Source: Nitrososphaerota archaeon
Lineage (GTDB): Archaea > Thermoproteota > Nitrososphaeria > Nitrososphaerales > Nitrosopumilaceae
Assembly (NCBI GenBank): GCA_028866655.1
Contig: JAGWHQ010000016.1
Coordinates: 1-34,009 of the forward strand
Reading direction: 5' to 3'
Length of the DNA stretch: 34,009 nucleotides
How positions within the stretch are numbered: position 1 is the first letter of the stretch; the number at the start of each line of letters is the position of its first letter. The translations under genes and the position numbers were made by a program. Positions 1 through 7,232 of the stretch are shown here, piece after piece. Below the pieces are notes generated by a model. It worked only from the letters and a program-made list of their open reading frames with translations. It had not been told where the DNA came from and did no database searches.

Positions 1-259
1 CTACTTGGGTAATTCTTACCTTAGCATTCTGGCCAGCTTTGCCGTCTTTAACAAATATTACAAAGCCTTCTACTCTTGCAATACCGTCGCCTTTTCTACT
101 GATTTCAGTAATGGAAACGTCGTATTCCTTTCCGGTTTCTACTGGTTTTGGGCTATTATCAAAACTTCTGCCGCCACCGCCGCCGAATCTTCGACCGCCG
201 CCGTAACCTCCGCCTGATCTTCCGCCGTAACCGCCGCTGCCTCTATCGTTGTAACTCAT
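1..259 (-). CDS. TRAM-domain RNA-binding protein, glycine-rich N-terminus (3' end outside window)
   Basis: The minus-strand frame opens with MSYNDRGSGGYGG and runs 86 codons to the window edge, so the C-terminus is missing. Residues 1-35 are Gly/Arg/Tyr-rich (RGG-like). From about residue 40 the sequence reads VETGKEYDVSI, then GDGIARVEGFVIFV and KAGQNAKVRI, which matches the small beta-barrel TRAM domain. Small TRAM proteins in archaea bind RNA and are proposed to act as cold-shock/RNA-chaperone analogues. An AAGGAGGTG ribosome binding site lies just upstream (about 263-272), one of very few clear SD sites in the window; strong SD plus RGG tail suggests high expression. The fusion of an RGG-like tail to TRAM is seen directly; the chaperone role is inferred from the family. 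Confidence 0.85.
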   Translation of the reverse strand, partial: MSYNDRGSGGYGGRSGGGYGGGRRFGGGGGRSFDNSPKPVETGKEYDVSITEISRKGDGIARVEGFVIFVKDGKAGQNAKVRITQV

Positions 260-401
260 CGTTGCACCTCCTTCTGATTCTGGAAATGGATGACACTCAA
301 TAAAAATGCTCGAAATTTGCTTTTGATGTCAAAATTTTGACTCTTTTTCGATCATTGCGTCATTTCATTATACTTAATACCGATACCGAAAGCAAATATC
401 C

Positions 402-461
402 ATGGCAAAAGCCAAAGCAAAACCAAAAGCAAAATCAAAAGCAAAAGCAAAGAAGAAATAA
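402..461 (+). CDS. 19-residue Lys/Ala-rich basic peptide
   Basis: A short ORF encodes MAKAKAKPKAKSKAKAKKK, 10 lysines in 19 residues with a strict K-x alternation. A TATA-like box (TTATACTTAATA, about 368-379) sits about 27 bases before the ATG, as expected for a leaderless archaeal transcript, and a hairpin plus T-run follows the stop at once. The peptide resembles the tails of histone H1 or bacterial HU/H1-like proteins, so nucleic-acid binding is a reasonable inference. It could be a low-complexity accident, but independent promoter and terminator signals support a gene. No known family name can be given. Confidence 0.5.
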   Translation: MAKAKAKPKAKSKAKAKKK

Positions 462-469
462 AATAAGTT

Positions 470-500
470 GACCTGTAAAAAAGGTCTTATCCTTTTTCTA
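470..500 (+). terminator. Hairpin plus T-rich tract after the basic peptide
   Basis: GACCT (470-474) and AGGTC (482-486) form a 5-bp stem with a 7-base loop, followed by TTATCCTTTTTCT. It lies 9 bases after the peptide stop and before the malic enzyme gene, consistent with separation of the two transcripts. Archaeal termination mainly needs the T-rich tract. Confidence 0.5.
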
Positions 501-579
501 GACTTTTAATTTCCATTCCACATTTTACTTTTAACAAATAAACCAATTTTGAATTTTTAATAGGGAGACAATTATACCA

Positions 580-1758
580 ATGACAGTGTCTTCGTCACGC
601 GATATTGCCAAAAAATCCATCACGTATCACAAAAAACTAAAAGGCACTATATTACTAGGACAAAAATCACGTCGTCTTAGCATCAGGGAAATTCAGTTAA
701 TATACACACCAGGCGTTGCTGCAGTATCAAAAGAAGTATTTGATCATCCAGAGAAAAAATTTGTTCTCACATCAAAAAGAAACAACGTAGCAATTGTTAC
801 TGACGGAACAAGAATTCTAGGGCTTGGCAACATTGGACCGTATGCTGCAATGCCAGTAATGGAAGGAAAAGCAATATTATACAAACAGTACGCAGGAATC
901 ACAGCATTTCCAATATGTTTGGATACTACAGATAAAAAAAAGATAATCGAAACAATAATTGCAATAGAACCAGTGTTCGGCGCAATAAATTTGGAAGATA
1001 TCGAGTCACCAAAAGTTTTAGACATTTCACACGAATTACAAAAAAAATTACCAATTCCAGTATTTCATGATGACAGACATGGTACATCAGTTGTAGCACT
1101 GGCAGCGTTGTTAAATGCACTCAAACTTGTAAAAAAACAGATAGGATCAGTCAAGATAATCATAGCTGGTGCGGGTTCTGCCGGAGTAGGAATAACGGAA
1201 CTGCTTAGATTTGCAGGATGTAGAAATTTGATTATATCCGATTCAGCAGGAGCAATATACAAAGGAAGACGAAAAAATATGAATGAATATAAAAATGAAA
1301 TTGCCATACATACTAATCCAAAAAGAGAGAAAGGAACTCTGGAAGACATTATGAGAGATGCAGATGTATTCATTGGTGTTTCAGGAATAAGCAATTTGAT
1401 CACAGAGAATACAGTTAAAAAAATGAAAAAAAATGCCATTGTTTTTGCTCTCACCAACCCAGAACCAGAAATTAATCCAGTCAATGCAAAAAAAGCAGGC
1501 GCCAGAATTGTTGCTACGGGAAGCTACCAATTTCACAATAGAGTGAACAATGCCCTAGTCTTCCCATACATTATGAGAGCAATCTTAGACCACGGAATAT
1601 CCAAAATAGAGACAAAGATATTGTACGCTGTTGCCGTAGCAATTTCAAATACAATACCAAAAAGGCAACTACGCTATGACAACATCATATCAAACGTAGG
1701 AGACAAGAAACTTCAGCAAAACATATCCAAAGCATTAAAAAAGTTTTATAAAAAATAA
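580..1758 (+). CDS. Malic enzyme, NAD(P)-dependent (divergent)
   Basis: Predicted malate oxidoreductase (decarboxylating), converting malate to pyruvate and CO2 with NAD(P) reduction; cytoplasmic. The malic N domain shows IYTPGVAAVSKEV (Tyr42), VTDGTRILGLGNIG, EGKAILYKQYAGI (Lys97, catalytic in the family), NLEDIESP (Glu139/Asp140) and FHDDRHGT (metal-binding acidic residues). The NAD-binding domain starts IIIAGAGSAGVG (194-204), with Asp221 after strand 2 favouring NAD. At 392 residues it is a little short for the family. The usual RSDYPNQVNN-type loop reads GSYQFHNRVNN (315-324), so substrate specificity may differ. The start has a TTTTTAATA box 20-30 bases upstream and a GGGAG about 15 bases upstream. 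The gene stands alone. Confidence 0.85.
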   Translation: MTVSSSRDIAKKSITYHKKLKGTILLGQKSRRLSIREIQLIYTPGVAAVSKEVFDHPEKKFVLTSKRNNVAIVTDGTRILGLGNIGPYAAMPVMEGKAILYKQYAGITAFPICLDTTDKKKIIETIIAIEPVFGAINLEDIESPKVLDISHELQKKLPIPVFHDDRHGTSVVALAALLNALKLVKKQIGSVKIIIAGAGSAGVGITELLRFAGCRNLIISDSAGAIYKGRRKNMNEYKNEIAIHTNPKREKGTLEDIMRDADVFIGVSGISNLITENTVKKMKKNAIVFALTNPEPEINPVNAKKAGARIVATGSYQFHNRVNNALVFPYIMRAILDHGISKIETKILYAVAVAISNTIPKRQLRYDNIISNVGDKKLQQNISKALKKFYKK

Positions 1759-1936
1759 TTCTTGTAAATCAATACATCGAGGTGATCAATATTTTTGTCA
1801 TATGCAGAGTTTGCATAACTAGTTTTCACATCACAAAAACATAATTATTAGAAATACAAAATAATCCACATAACAAAGCATATCTGTTTGTGGAAAAACC
1901 AAGGAACTTGGGAATATTATTTTCTGCAGAAATTAG

Positions 1937-2236
1937 TTACTTTAGAGCGTCCATCACTTTTTGCATGTCGTTTATAGGAACAATCTTTACGGTACTAGTA
2001 GTTGAAATCCCTACGTGTATACACATTTGTTCTATATCATGAGCGTTTTCTGCATCCAGTATTATTATCCACTCATGTTCAAGAACTGACATGTAAAAAC
2101 CCAGTACTTTTTTGATACCAAATTTTTTTTGTGTCGCCTTTATTTTTCCTTGTATACCCATGAATATTTTTTTGCTGTTTTTATTATTCATTGGGCATAA
2201 ATCAGGACTGTGCACTGCAAAGACTCCAAATAACAT
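1937..2236 (-). CDS. DUF3303-like small conserved protein
   Basis: A 99-residue protein starting MLFGVFAVHSPDLCP. The open frame continues upstream to 2359, but a TATA-like box (TTTATTAAAA) about 28 bases before the ATG at 2236 points to this leaderless start. The sequence contains GFYMSVLEHEWIIILDAENAHDIEQMC and ends in a VKIVPINDMQKVMDAL segment (shown here in parts), giving the alternating beta/alpha pattern of a ferredoxin-like fold, similar to DUF3303-type proteins common in Thaumarchaeota. Function is unknown. It is divergent from the universal stress protein gene, with about 130 bases of shared promoter region. Confidence 0.7.
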   Translation of the reverse strand: MLFGVFAVHSPDLCPMNNKNSKKIFMGIQGKIKATQKKFGIKKVLGFYMSVLEHEWIIILDAENAHDIEQMCIHVGISTTSTVKIVPINDMQKVMDALK

Positions 2237-2367
2237 AGTATGCCATATTTTGATAGTTTTAATAAATCTTAAGGAAATAGACAGATTTACTATTATGATT
2301 TTATCAAAAAACAAATGATATGAATTTAAAAAAAAATTATTTAAGTCATAGTTAACCAAGTAAACAC

Positions 2368-2796
2368 ATGATAACCCACATTATGATTCCATATGACAAA
2401 TCAGAATCTGCCAAGCGTGCATTTGAGTATGTAGTAGATCTTGCAAAAAAATACAGTTCCAGTGTTAGCGTTATTTCATGTGTGTCCATACAGGCCCCAA
2501 CGGATCTATATTTTGGTACAGCATACATTGAAACTGCAAGGCTACTAAAAGAAGATGCTATGAAATCAACAGTTGATTTGGAAGCGCAATTAAAAAAATC
2601 AAAAATACCATACAAAATCGAGGTATTAGAAGTAAGCTCAATTACAGATTCACTGGTGTCATATGCAGAATCTCATAATGTTGACCTAATAGTGATGGGT
2701 TCACGTGGATTAGGCGGTTTTAAAAAATTACTTCTTGGAAGTGTTGCAAGCGGTGTGTCTCAGCATTCAAAGTGTCCAGTTTTAATTGTAAAATGA
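2368..2796 (+). CDS. Universal stress protein, UspA family
   Basis: A single-domain Usp of 142 residues, the family's usual length. It starts ITHIMIPYDKSESAKRAFEY and carries the C-terminal nucleotide-binding motif G-x2-G-x9-GS (Gly111, Gly114, Gly124-Ser125 in GSRGLGGFKKLLLGS), so it belongs to the ATP-binding branch. Usp proteins dimerise and respond to starvation, oxidative or membrane stress; the exact role here is not determinable. A TATA-like box (ATTATTTAAG, about 2335-2344) lies about 27 bases before the ATG, indicating a leaderless mRNA. An A/T-rich tract with T-runs (2805-2833) separates it from the convergent flavin reductase. Confidence 0.92.
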   Translation: MITHIMIPYDKSESAKRAFEYVVDLAKKYSSSVSVISCVSIQAPTDLYFGTAYIETARLLKEDAMKSTVDLEAQLKKSKIPYKIEVLEVSSITDSLVSYAESHNVDLIVMGSRGLGGFKKLLLGSVASGVSQHSKCPVLIVK

Positions 2797-2833
2797 CAAA
2801 TGTATAAATAAAAAATTATTTAAAATTATTTTC
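2797..2833. terminator. Bidirectional A/T-rich terminator between convergent genes
   Basis: The 29 bases between the two stop codons are nearly all A/T with the direct repeat AAATTATTT, giving T-runs on either strand for the convergent stress-protein and flavin-reductase genes. No strong stem is visible. Confidence 0.35.
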
Positions 2834-3407
2834 TATATCTTGACACAAAGGTATTATCAGAATTATCCAAGTCTCGTACAAACTGCTGGCGTAAAAGACT
2901 GCCATACACAACCAGATCTCTTGCCAACATATCTAATCGAGATTCTAGTTTTGGGTTTATTTTTCCACCTGTAAAATCTTCACCATCACTTATAGACACT
3001 CCATAGGGCATGCTCCATCCATAACATTGTCGAATTACAGTTCTCATTTGATCCATTGCAGTCAAGCCTTTTTCATGAGATGCACAAATATATCCAAAGG
3101 TTTTTCCTGCAAACTCTGCCCAAAAATAATCAAGAAAATTTTTCATTACCCCAGACATGGAGCCATGATAATCAGGAGTGGAAAGAATCAAGGCATCTGC
3201 CCATACCACATCATCTTTTGTTTTTTTTATTTCAGGATTTGATTGGTTTTCGTTTGGATCATACAATGGCAATTTATTTTGCCTGAGGTCTAGCAATCGT
3301 GTTTCTGCACCATATTTTCTTGCAAGATCTAGTGTGATAGACAATCCAATTGTACTAGAAGCATTCTCACGTAGACTTGATCCAATTCCTAATACTCTAA
3401 ATGTCAT
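2826..3407 (-). CDS. NADPH-dependent FMN reductase family flavoprotein
   Basis: A flavodoxin-fold oxidoreductase of about 193 residues starting MTFRVLGIGSSLRENASS; GSSLRENAS is the FMN phosphate loop, and LSTPDYHGSMSGVMKNFLDYF is the second flavin-binding motif typical of the SsuE/ChrR/ArsH-like group. It should reduce FMN, quinones or other acceptors with NAD(P)H. The frame is open to 3518, but no upstream start is convincing: a TTATTTATC box at about 3430-3439 sits 23-30 bases before ATGs at 3413 and 3407, both possible. A perfect 6-5-6 inverted repeat overlaps that box, suggesting repressor control. It lies near two other flavin or quinone redox enzymes. Confidence 0.85.
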   Translation of the reverse strand: MTFRVLGIGSSLRENASSTIGLSITLDLARKYGAETRLLDLRQNKLPLYDPNENQSNPEIKKTKDDVVWADALILSTPDYHGSMSGVMKNFLDYFWAEFAGKTFGYICASHEKGLTAMDQMRTVIRQCYGWSMPYGVSISDGEDFTGGKINPKLESRLDMLARDLVVYGSLLRQQFVRDLDNSDNTFVSRYRK

Positions 3408-3425
3408 ACACATCCCATATTTTTC

Positions 3426-3442
3426 CGAGATAAATAATCTCG
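3426..3442. promoter_or_regulatory. Inverted repeat over the FMN reductase TATA box (candidate operator)
   Basis: CGAGAT (3426-3431), spacer AAATA, ATCTCG (3437-3442) form a perfect 6-5-6 palindrome. The minus-strand TATA-like sequence TTATTTATC falls inside it, so a bound dimer would block TBP. No regulator is identified. Confidence 0.5.
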
Positions 3443-3466
3443 TTTTAGAAGACGCTAATTGAGGGT

Positions 3467-3739
3467 GTGACCAAGTTTTGCCATTCCAAGTCAAATAATA
3501 AGAGGCATTTACAAACACAATACAGAGAGAATAAACATAATTTGAAATTCTATATCGAATTTAACCCATGCAGAGAATGCAAAGATATCATCAGAGAGAT
3601 AAATGAGAGCATACCTACTGATGATAACTCAAAGAAACTTTTACGACATATAACATATAACCACACAGAAGTAGTACAGGCAATAATCGAAGAACTTCCA
3701 AAAAAAGCAGATAAGGAAAACTTTCCTTGGTTTGGATAA
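3467..3739 (+). CDS. Small hypothetical protein, start uncertain
   Basis: An open frame of up to 90 residues starting GTG at 3467; a TTG at 3542 would give about 65 residues beginning LKFYIEFNPCRECKDII. The core has a CREC pair (one potential metal or redox pair), a helical KKLLRHITYNHTEVVQAIIEEL segment (in parts) and the end ENFPWFG. Composition looks coding, but I recognise no family. It is divergent from the flavin reductase and convergent with the AzoR-like gene. Confidence 0.5.
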   Translation: MTKFCHSKSNNKRHLQTQYRENKHNLKFYIEFNPCRECKDIIREINESIPTDDNSKKLLRHITYNHTEVVQAIIEELPKKADKENFPWFG

Positions 3740-3800
3740 AAATACACACTACAAGCATACAAAACATCAGATTACATCAGGAACACAATAAACAAGGAAA

Positions 3801-4421
3801 TTAGTTTCCATACCACTCAGCCGCAATTTTTTTGACTTCATCAAACGATTTCTTGATATTTGTAGACTGGGCTTCATTTCCAGCATTCATGCCCTCGTTT
3901 AAGATCCCACGTATATCTGAAAACCCCATGAATTGAAACTCCATTTTGGTAAGAGACAGAGCATGCTCCCAGTTTACCATGGGTCCACTAGCGTAAAAAC
4001 CGCCAGACGAGACAATTACTAGCGCTTTTTTACCATTCATCAAGCCAGAATACTTTCCATCTACAACATCCCATGTCTGACCCTTTAGCATAATAGAATC
4101 AAACCATGCCTTTACAGTAGCAGGCATTGAAAAATTATGCATTGGAAAAGCCACCACAACAATATCTGCAGATTTCATTTGGCGAGTCATGTGATCCATT
4201 TTTTCCATAGATTTTTTTTGTTCATTAGAAATTTCTTCTTTCAGATAGTTTCTGCGAATATACGCATTCATACTCTCGACATTGAACAAGTCAGGAACAT
4301 CATTGCAAAGATCTAAAACCTCAATTTCAGAATTTCTTATTTCATTTTTAAAAGCGTCCAGTAATTTTTTGCTATTAGATCTTTCTTCCCGCGGAGTGTA
4401 TTTTACAAGTAGTGTCTTCAT
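3801..4421 (-). CDS. FMN-dependent NADH-azoreductase / quinone reductase
   Basis: A flavodoxin-like protein of 206 residues, the normal AzoR length. MKTLLVKYTPREERSNSKKL gives the FMN phosphate loop, and AFPMHNFSMPATVKAWFDSI (91-110) is the hallmark AzoR flavin/dimer motif, followed by VSSGGFYASGP. The family does two-electron reduction of quinones and azo compounds by NADH, protecting against quinone stress. A GTTATATTG box lies about 29 bases before the ATG (leaderless). Between box and start is a 5-4-5 inverted repeat, CTATT/AATAG (4425-4438). The next gene upstream on the same strand is the type II NADH dehydrogenase, with 48 bases between, so shared redox regulation is plausible. Confidence 0.9.
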   Translation of the reverse strand: MKTLLVKYTPREERSNSKKLLDAFKNEIRNSEIEVLDLCNDVPDLFNVESMNAYIRRNYLKEEISNEQKKSMEKMDHMTRQMKSADIVVVAFPMHNFSMPATVKAWFDSIMLKGQTWDVVDGKYSGLMNGKKALVIVSSGGFYASGPMVNWEHALSLTKMEFQFMGFSDIRGILNEGMNAGNEAQSTNIKKSFDEVKKIAAEWYGN

Positions 4422-4469
4422 ATCCTATTGCAAAATAGAAGGCGTACAATATAACACTTCAAAAAATAC

Positions 4470-5864
4470 TCAGAGGTATGACGTATTTTGAGATTGATCA
4501 ATACTACGTTCTATTGCAGAATAGATAGGAGTCTCTAGTCTACTCAAAGTCTTTTTCTTTATGAATCCAACAGTCATGATATCAGCACGGAAGATTAAGC
4601 TAAGAAACCAATCAAATCCAACTTTGATCTTCTTTTCACGGGTTGGCAAGTGTGTCCAATAAAATGATCTCCATAAGAGCCAAGCAGTGAACCCATATAC
4701 TTTTTTACCATTAAGAAGTGCAACACCAGTTCTCTTACCTATTGTAGCCATTACTCCTTTGTTATGATATAGAAATGGTTTCATGGAATTCATTGCACCT
4801 GTGATCTCTGCAATCAAATTTTCAGATACCAGTTTTGCTTGTCGTATAGCAATTTGTGCAGTGGTAGGATACACAGTATTGGTTTTACTATCAACTAGAT
4901 TAGCACAGTCTCCCAATGCAAAAATACTAGGATAATCTTTTAGCCTCAGATACTGATCAACGACCAAACGACCTGATTGACCGTGTTCACACTTTAGTGT
5001 AGATATCAACGGGTCTACCGTGACGCCACCTGCCCAAATTAAGGTAGCACATGGAATTATCGTATTATCGCTCAAAAGTACGTGATCTTCCCCAGCATCA
5101 ACAGCTTTGGTATTTGTGATTACTTCAATCCCCGATTTTCTAACATGATCAAGTGCAAATTTACCAAGTTCTTCTCCAACCTCAGGCAAAATGCCTTCTC
5201 TTGCAGACACAATAATAGTACGAATTTTTGTTGAATCAATATTTTTGTAATAATTTTTTGTAGCATCTTGTAAAAAGTGGTGTATTTCTGTTGCAATTTC
5301 AACTCCAGCAAATCCTCCACCAACTACTACAAATCTTAAAAGCTGTTCTTGAAGAATTTGATCTTTTTCTTGATCAGCACATTCTAATACACTGATGATA
5401 TGGTTTCGAATTGCTATTGCATCTTCTAGTGTTTTTATGGTAAATGCAAATTCTTCAATATTGATATTTCCAAAGAAATTATCTTTGCTGCCAAGAGCGA
5501 GAACAAGATAATCATATTCCAATACAGTTTCTTTCTGATCAAATATCCTAATGATAGAAACATGTTTGTTTTCTATATCGATTGAAAGAATCTTTGCGTG
5601 ACAAAAGTTTGCAGTTTTACAAAAAGAACGAATTGGTGTAGTTATATCGCTTGCATGAAGCATACCAGATGAGACTTCAGGTAGCATAGGGGTAAAAAGG
5701 AAAAAATTATCCTGACTTACCAGAGTAATTTCAACATCATTTCTTTTTGATTGTTTTTGTATTTCATGCAATACATTACTTCCAGCAAACCCACCTCCAA
5801 GTATCAATATTCTAGTTTTTTTAGGATTATTAGTGTTAAATTTTCTTATCATGTCATCAGACAC
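4470..5864 (-). CDS. ndh: Type II NADH:quinone oxidoreductase-like flavoprotein
   Basis: FAD/NAD pyridine nucleotide-disulfide oxidoreductase of 464 residues. FAD-binding GGGFAG (23-28), NAD-binding GGGFAG (182-187), ALGDCANL (316-323) for FAD, and the AQIAIRQ quinone-site motif (336-342, NDH-2 signature AQxAxQ) are visible. NDH-2 enzymes transfer electrons from NADH to quinone without pumping, bound to the membrane face by a C-terminal amphipathic region; the tail here (about 385-440) is aromatic and basic. The start is GTG at 5864 or ATG at 5852; TTTTTATC and TTTTTATTG boxes lie about 27 bases before each. It could also be a sulfide:quinone reductase relative, but the SQR cysteines are absent. 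Confidence 0.85.
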   Translation of the reverse strand: MSDDMIRKFNTNNPKKTRILILGGGFAGSNVLHEIQKQSKRNDVEITLVSQDNFFLFTPMLPEVSSGMLHASDITTPIRSFCKTANFCHAKILSIDIENKHVSIIRIFDQKETVLEYDYLVLALGSKDNFFGNINIEEFAFTIKTLEDAIAIRNHIISVLECADQEKDQILQEQLLRFVVVGGGFAGVEIATEIHHFLQDATKNYYKNIDSTKIRTIIVSAREGILPEVGEELGKFALDHVRKSGIEVITNTKAVDAGEDHVLLSDNTIIPCATLIWAGGVTVDPLISTLKCEHGQSGRLVVDQYLRLKDYPSIFALGDCANLVDSKTNTVYPTTAQIAIRQAKLVSENLIAEITGAMNSMKPFLYHNKGVMATIGKRTGVALLNGKKVYGFTAWLLWRSFYWTHLPTREKKIKVGFDWFLSLIFRADIMTVGFIKKKTLSRLETPIYSAIERSIDQSQNTSYL

Positions 5865-6160
5865 CCCACATACCCAATAAAAAGATAAAAAGAATGCGCA
5901 TTATGCATGCAAAATTTATTGTTAATGTATCAATAAACCAGTAGCTTCTTTGAGATGAACAAACCTGTAGAAAATGTTGGTGTGGACACATTGAGAAAAA
6001 TCGTGCCTAGATATTCATCAAATATTACACTAGTCTGATAGAACATAGTTCCCAAAGGCACATGATAACCATAGTATCAAAAATGCCAAATCATGAGACC
6101 ATAGAAGAAACAGAATCAAATTAAAGCAGGAGTTTTATTCTTACAAATCAAGAGTCAATT
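5865..6160. other. Intergenic region, divergent promoters
   Basis: About 300 bases between two divergent genes. It holds the NDH promoter boxes (5877-5893) and a GTTTTATTC box (about 6131-6139) for the zinc protein. ORFs of 27 and 20 codons (from 5955 and 6063) have no supporting signals. TGCATGCA (5904-5911) is a perfect 8-base palindrome. I see no gene. Confidence 0.5.
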
Positions 6161-6463
6161 ATGAACAAAGACAAAGGCATCTGCAAAGGGATGTGTAAAG
6201 AACACAAGATTAGAAAACCAAGAGACGGTACAAGCCGTTATTTATCAGGCCAAGTTAGATGCCAGATCTGCGGAGTCTTCATGTCAAGAGAATCATGTCA
6301 TGATAGAGAAGACAAACCTGCAACAGAAGATACAGTGGACTTGTATTGTAGTTGTTGTAATTGCATGGTCAGATCAAGACCAAGAAATAAACCTGGAACA
6401 AAATCCAATAAGACTGTGCAAGAAGAATATGATCAGTTAAGAGAACTACGAAAAAAGTATTAA
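6161..6463 (+). CDS. Cys-rich zinc-binding protein, thaumarchaeal family
   Basis: A 100-residue basic protein with GICKGMCKEHKI (1-17 region), then RYLSGQVRCQICGVFM (CxxC at 34/37), CHD at 46, and LYCSCCNCMVRSRPRNK (Cys63, 65, 66, 68). This follows a very common thaumarchaeal pattern, RY..GQ.RCQ.C...FI...C.CCG..LR..PR, in which two CxxC knuckles bind zinc. Here about 17 extra residues separate the two halves and extra cysteines are present, so it is a divergent member. Nucleic-acid binding or a transcription role is suggested by the basic tail but unproven. A TATA-like box lies about 27 bases upstream (leaderless). It is convergent with the AN1-finger gene, 7 bases apart. Confidence 0.75.
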   Translation: MNKDKGICKGMCKEHKIRKPRDGTSRYLSGQVRCQICGVFMSRESCHDREDKPATEDTVDLYCSCCNCMVRSRPRNKPGTKSNKTVQEEYDQLRELRKKY

Positions 6464-6470
6464 AAACGAC

Positions 6471-7232
6471 CTAGATTTGACAACGATTGATTTTGCCACT
6501 TTGATACAGACTTTCCAAGTTTAACAATGCGTCATGATAACTTGCTTTATTTGCAATTTCATGCTCTATCCTATTGATACCATTTCGCATACTCGTAGAA
6601 TCATGTGCTCTAGAAGGATGAATAGCATGCAACAGTTGATGAACAAGAACAATTGTCACCATCCTCCTATTATCTCTGGCATCATAACCCAGTACATCAT
6701 GAATACATATTTTGTAAGACGGTTGACTTGGTAGATCCCCAATCAGATTGATATCACCTGATGCATTCCCATTATTTTGTATTTTCACACCAAAAATCTT
6801 GTCTGCAAAGAATTTTGCACAGTCTATGAAATTCTTGTCATCAGGTTTTTCTTGGTGATGTTCTATTATCATATTTTGTGCATCTTTGAGACAATCAGAC
6901 AACCAATATGGAGTATCTCCCACAGCATATGTTACAGGTACACCTACTCTTTCCACATTAGATTCCATCTGCATAACTGGTTTGTCTAGAGTTTTTTCCA
7001 ATTCACCATATGAGACAGATGCATCTAGACTTGAAAATGAATCAGATTTAACATATTCTACATTTTGTAGCATGGTACAGCGATGTCTATGTGGCAATAG
7101 ATGACCTTTGCAATAGACATATCCACACAATTTACATAGACTACTCAGAGTTTCTTCTATTTTATGACCATCATATGTGCAATATTTGTCCGTGATTGTA
7201 AAATTGAATCCATCAAAAATAAAGATGGTTGT
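6471..7232 (-). CDS. AN1-type zinc finger protein with degenerate HExxH domain; start unclear
   Basis: The minus frame is open from 7232. A finger reads C-x2-C-x4-C-x2-H-x5-H-x-C in CKLCGYVYCKGHLLPHRHRC, preceded by KYCTYDGH, which supplies the earlier ligands: an AN1-type zinc finger. The C-terminal part contains VLVHQLLHAIHPSRAHDS followed by RIEHEIANKASYHDALLNL, like a zinc-metallopeptidase HExxH helix but with Gln in place of the catalytic Glu. No ATG, GTG or TTG precedes the complete finger; the first ordinary start, TTG at 7130, would cut into it. A CTTTATTTTTG box lies at 7215-7225. Either a rare start is used or the 5' end is frameshifted. Related proteins in this phylum pair AN1 with HExxH (family recollection). 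Confidence 0.65.
   Translation of the reverse strand, partial: TTIFIFDGFNFTITDKYCTYDGHKIEETLSSLCKLCGYVYCKGHLLPHRHRCTMLQNVEYVKSDSFSSLDASVSYGELEKTLDKPVMQMESNVERVGVPVTYAVGDTPYWLSDCLKDAQNMIIEHHQEKPDDKNFIDCAKFFADKIFGVKIQNNGNASGDINLIGDLPSQPSYKICIHDVLGYDARDNRRMVTIVLVHQLLHAIHPSRAHDSTSMRNGINRIEHEIANKASYHDALLNLESLYQSGKINRCQI

Noticed and set aside
5-217. Plus-strand ORF of 70 codons opposite the TRAM gene
   Set aside because: It is the complement of a clear Gly/Arg-rich TRAM protein; no TATA box or homology suggests a gene.
744-1484. Minus-strand ORFs inside the malic enzyme gene
   Set aside because: They overlap a well-supported enzyme gene, so they are shadow frames.
5955-6123. ORFs of 27 and 20 codons in the NDH-2 upstream region
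   Set aside because: Too short, no TATA box at the right distance and no recognisable motif.
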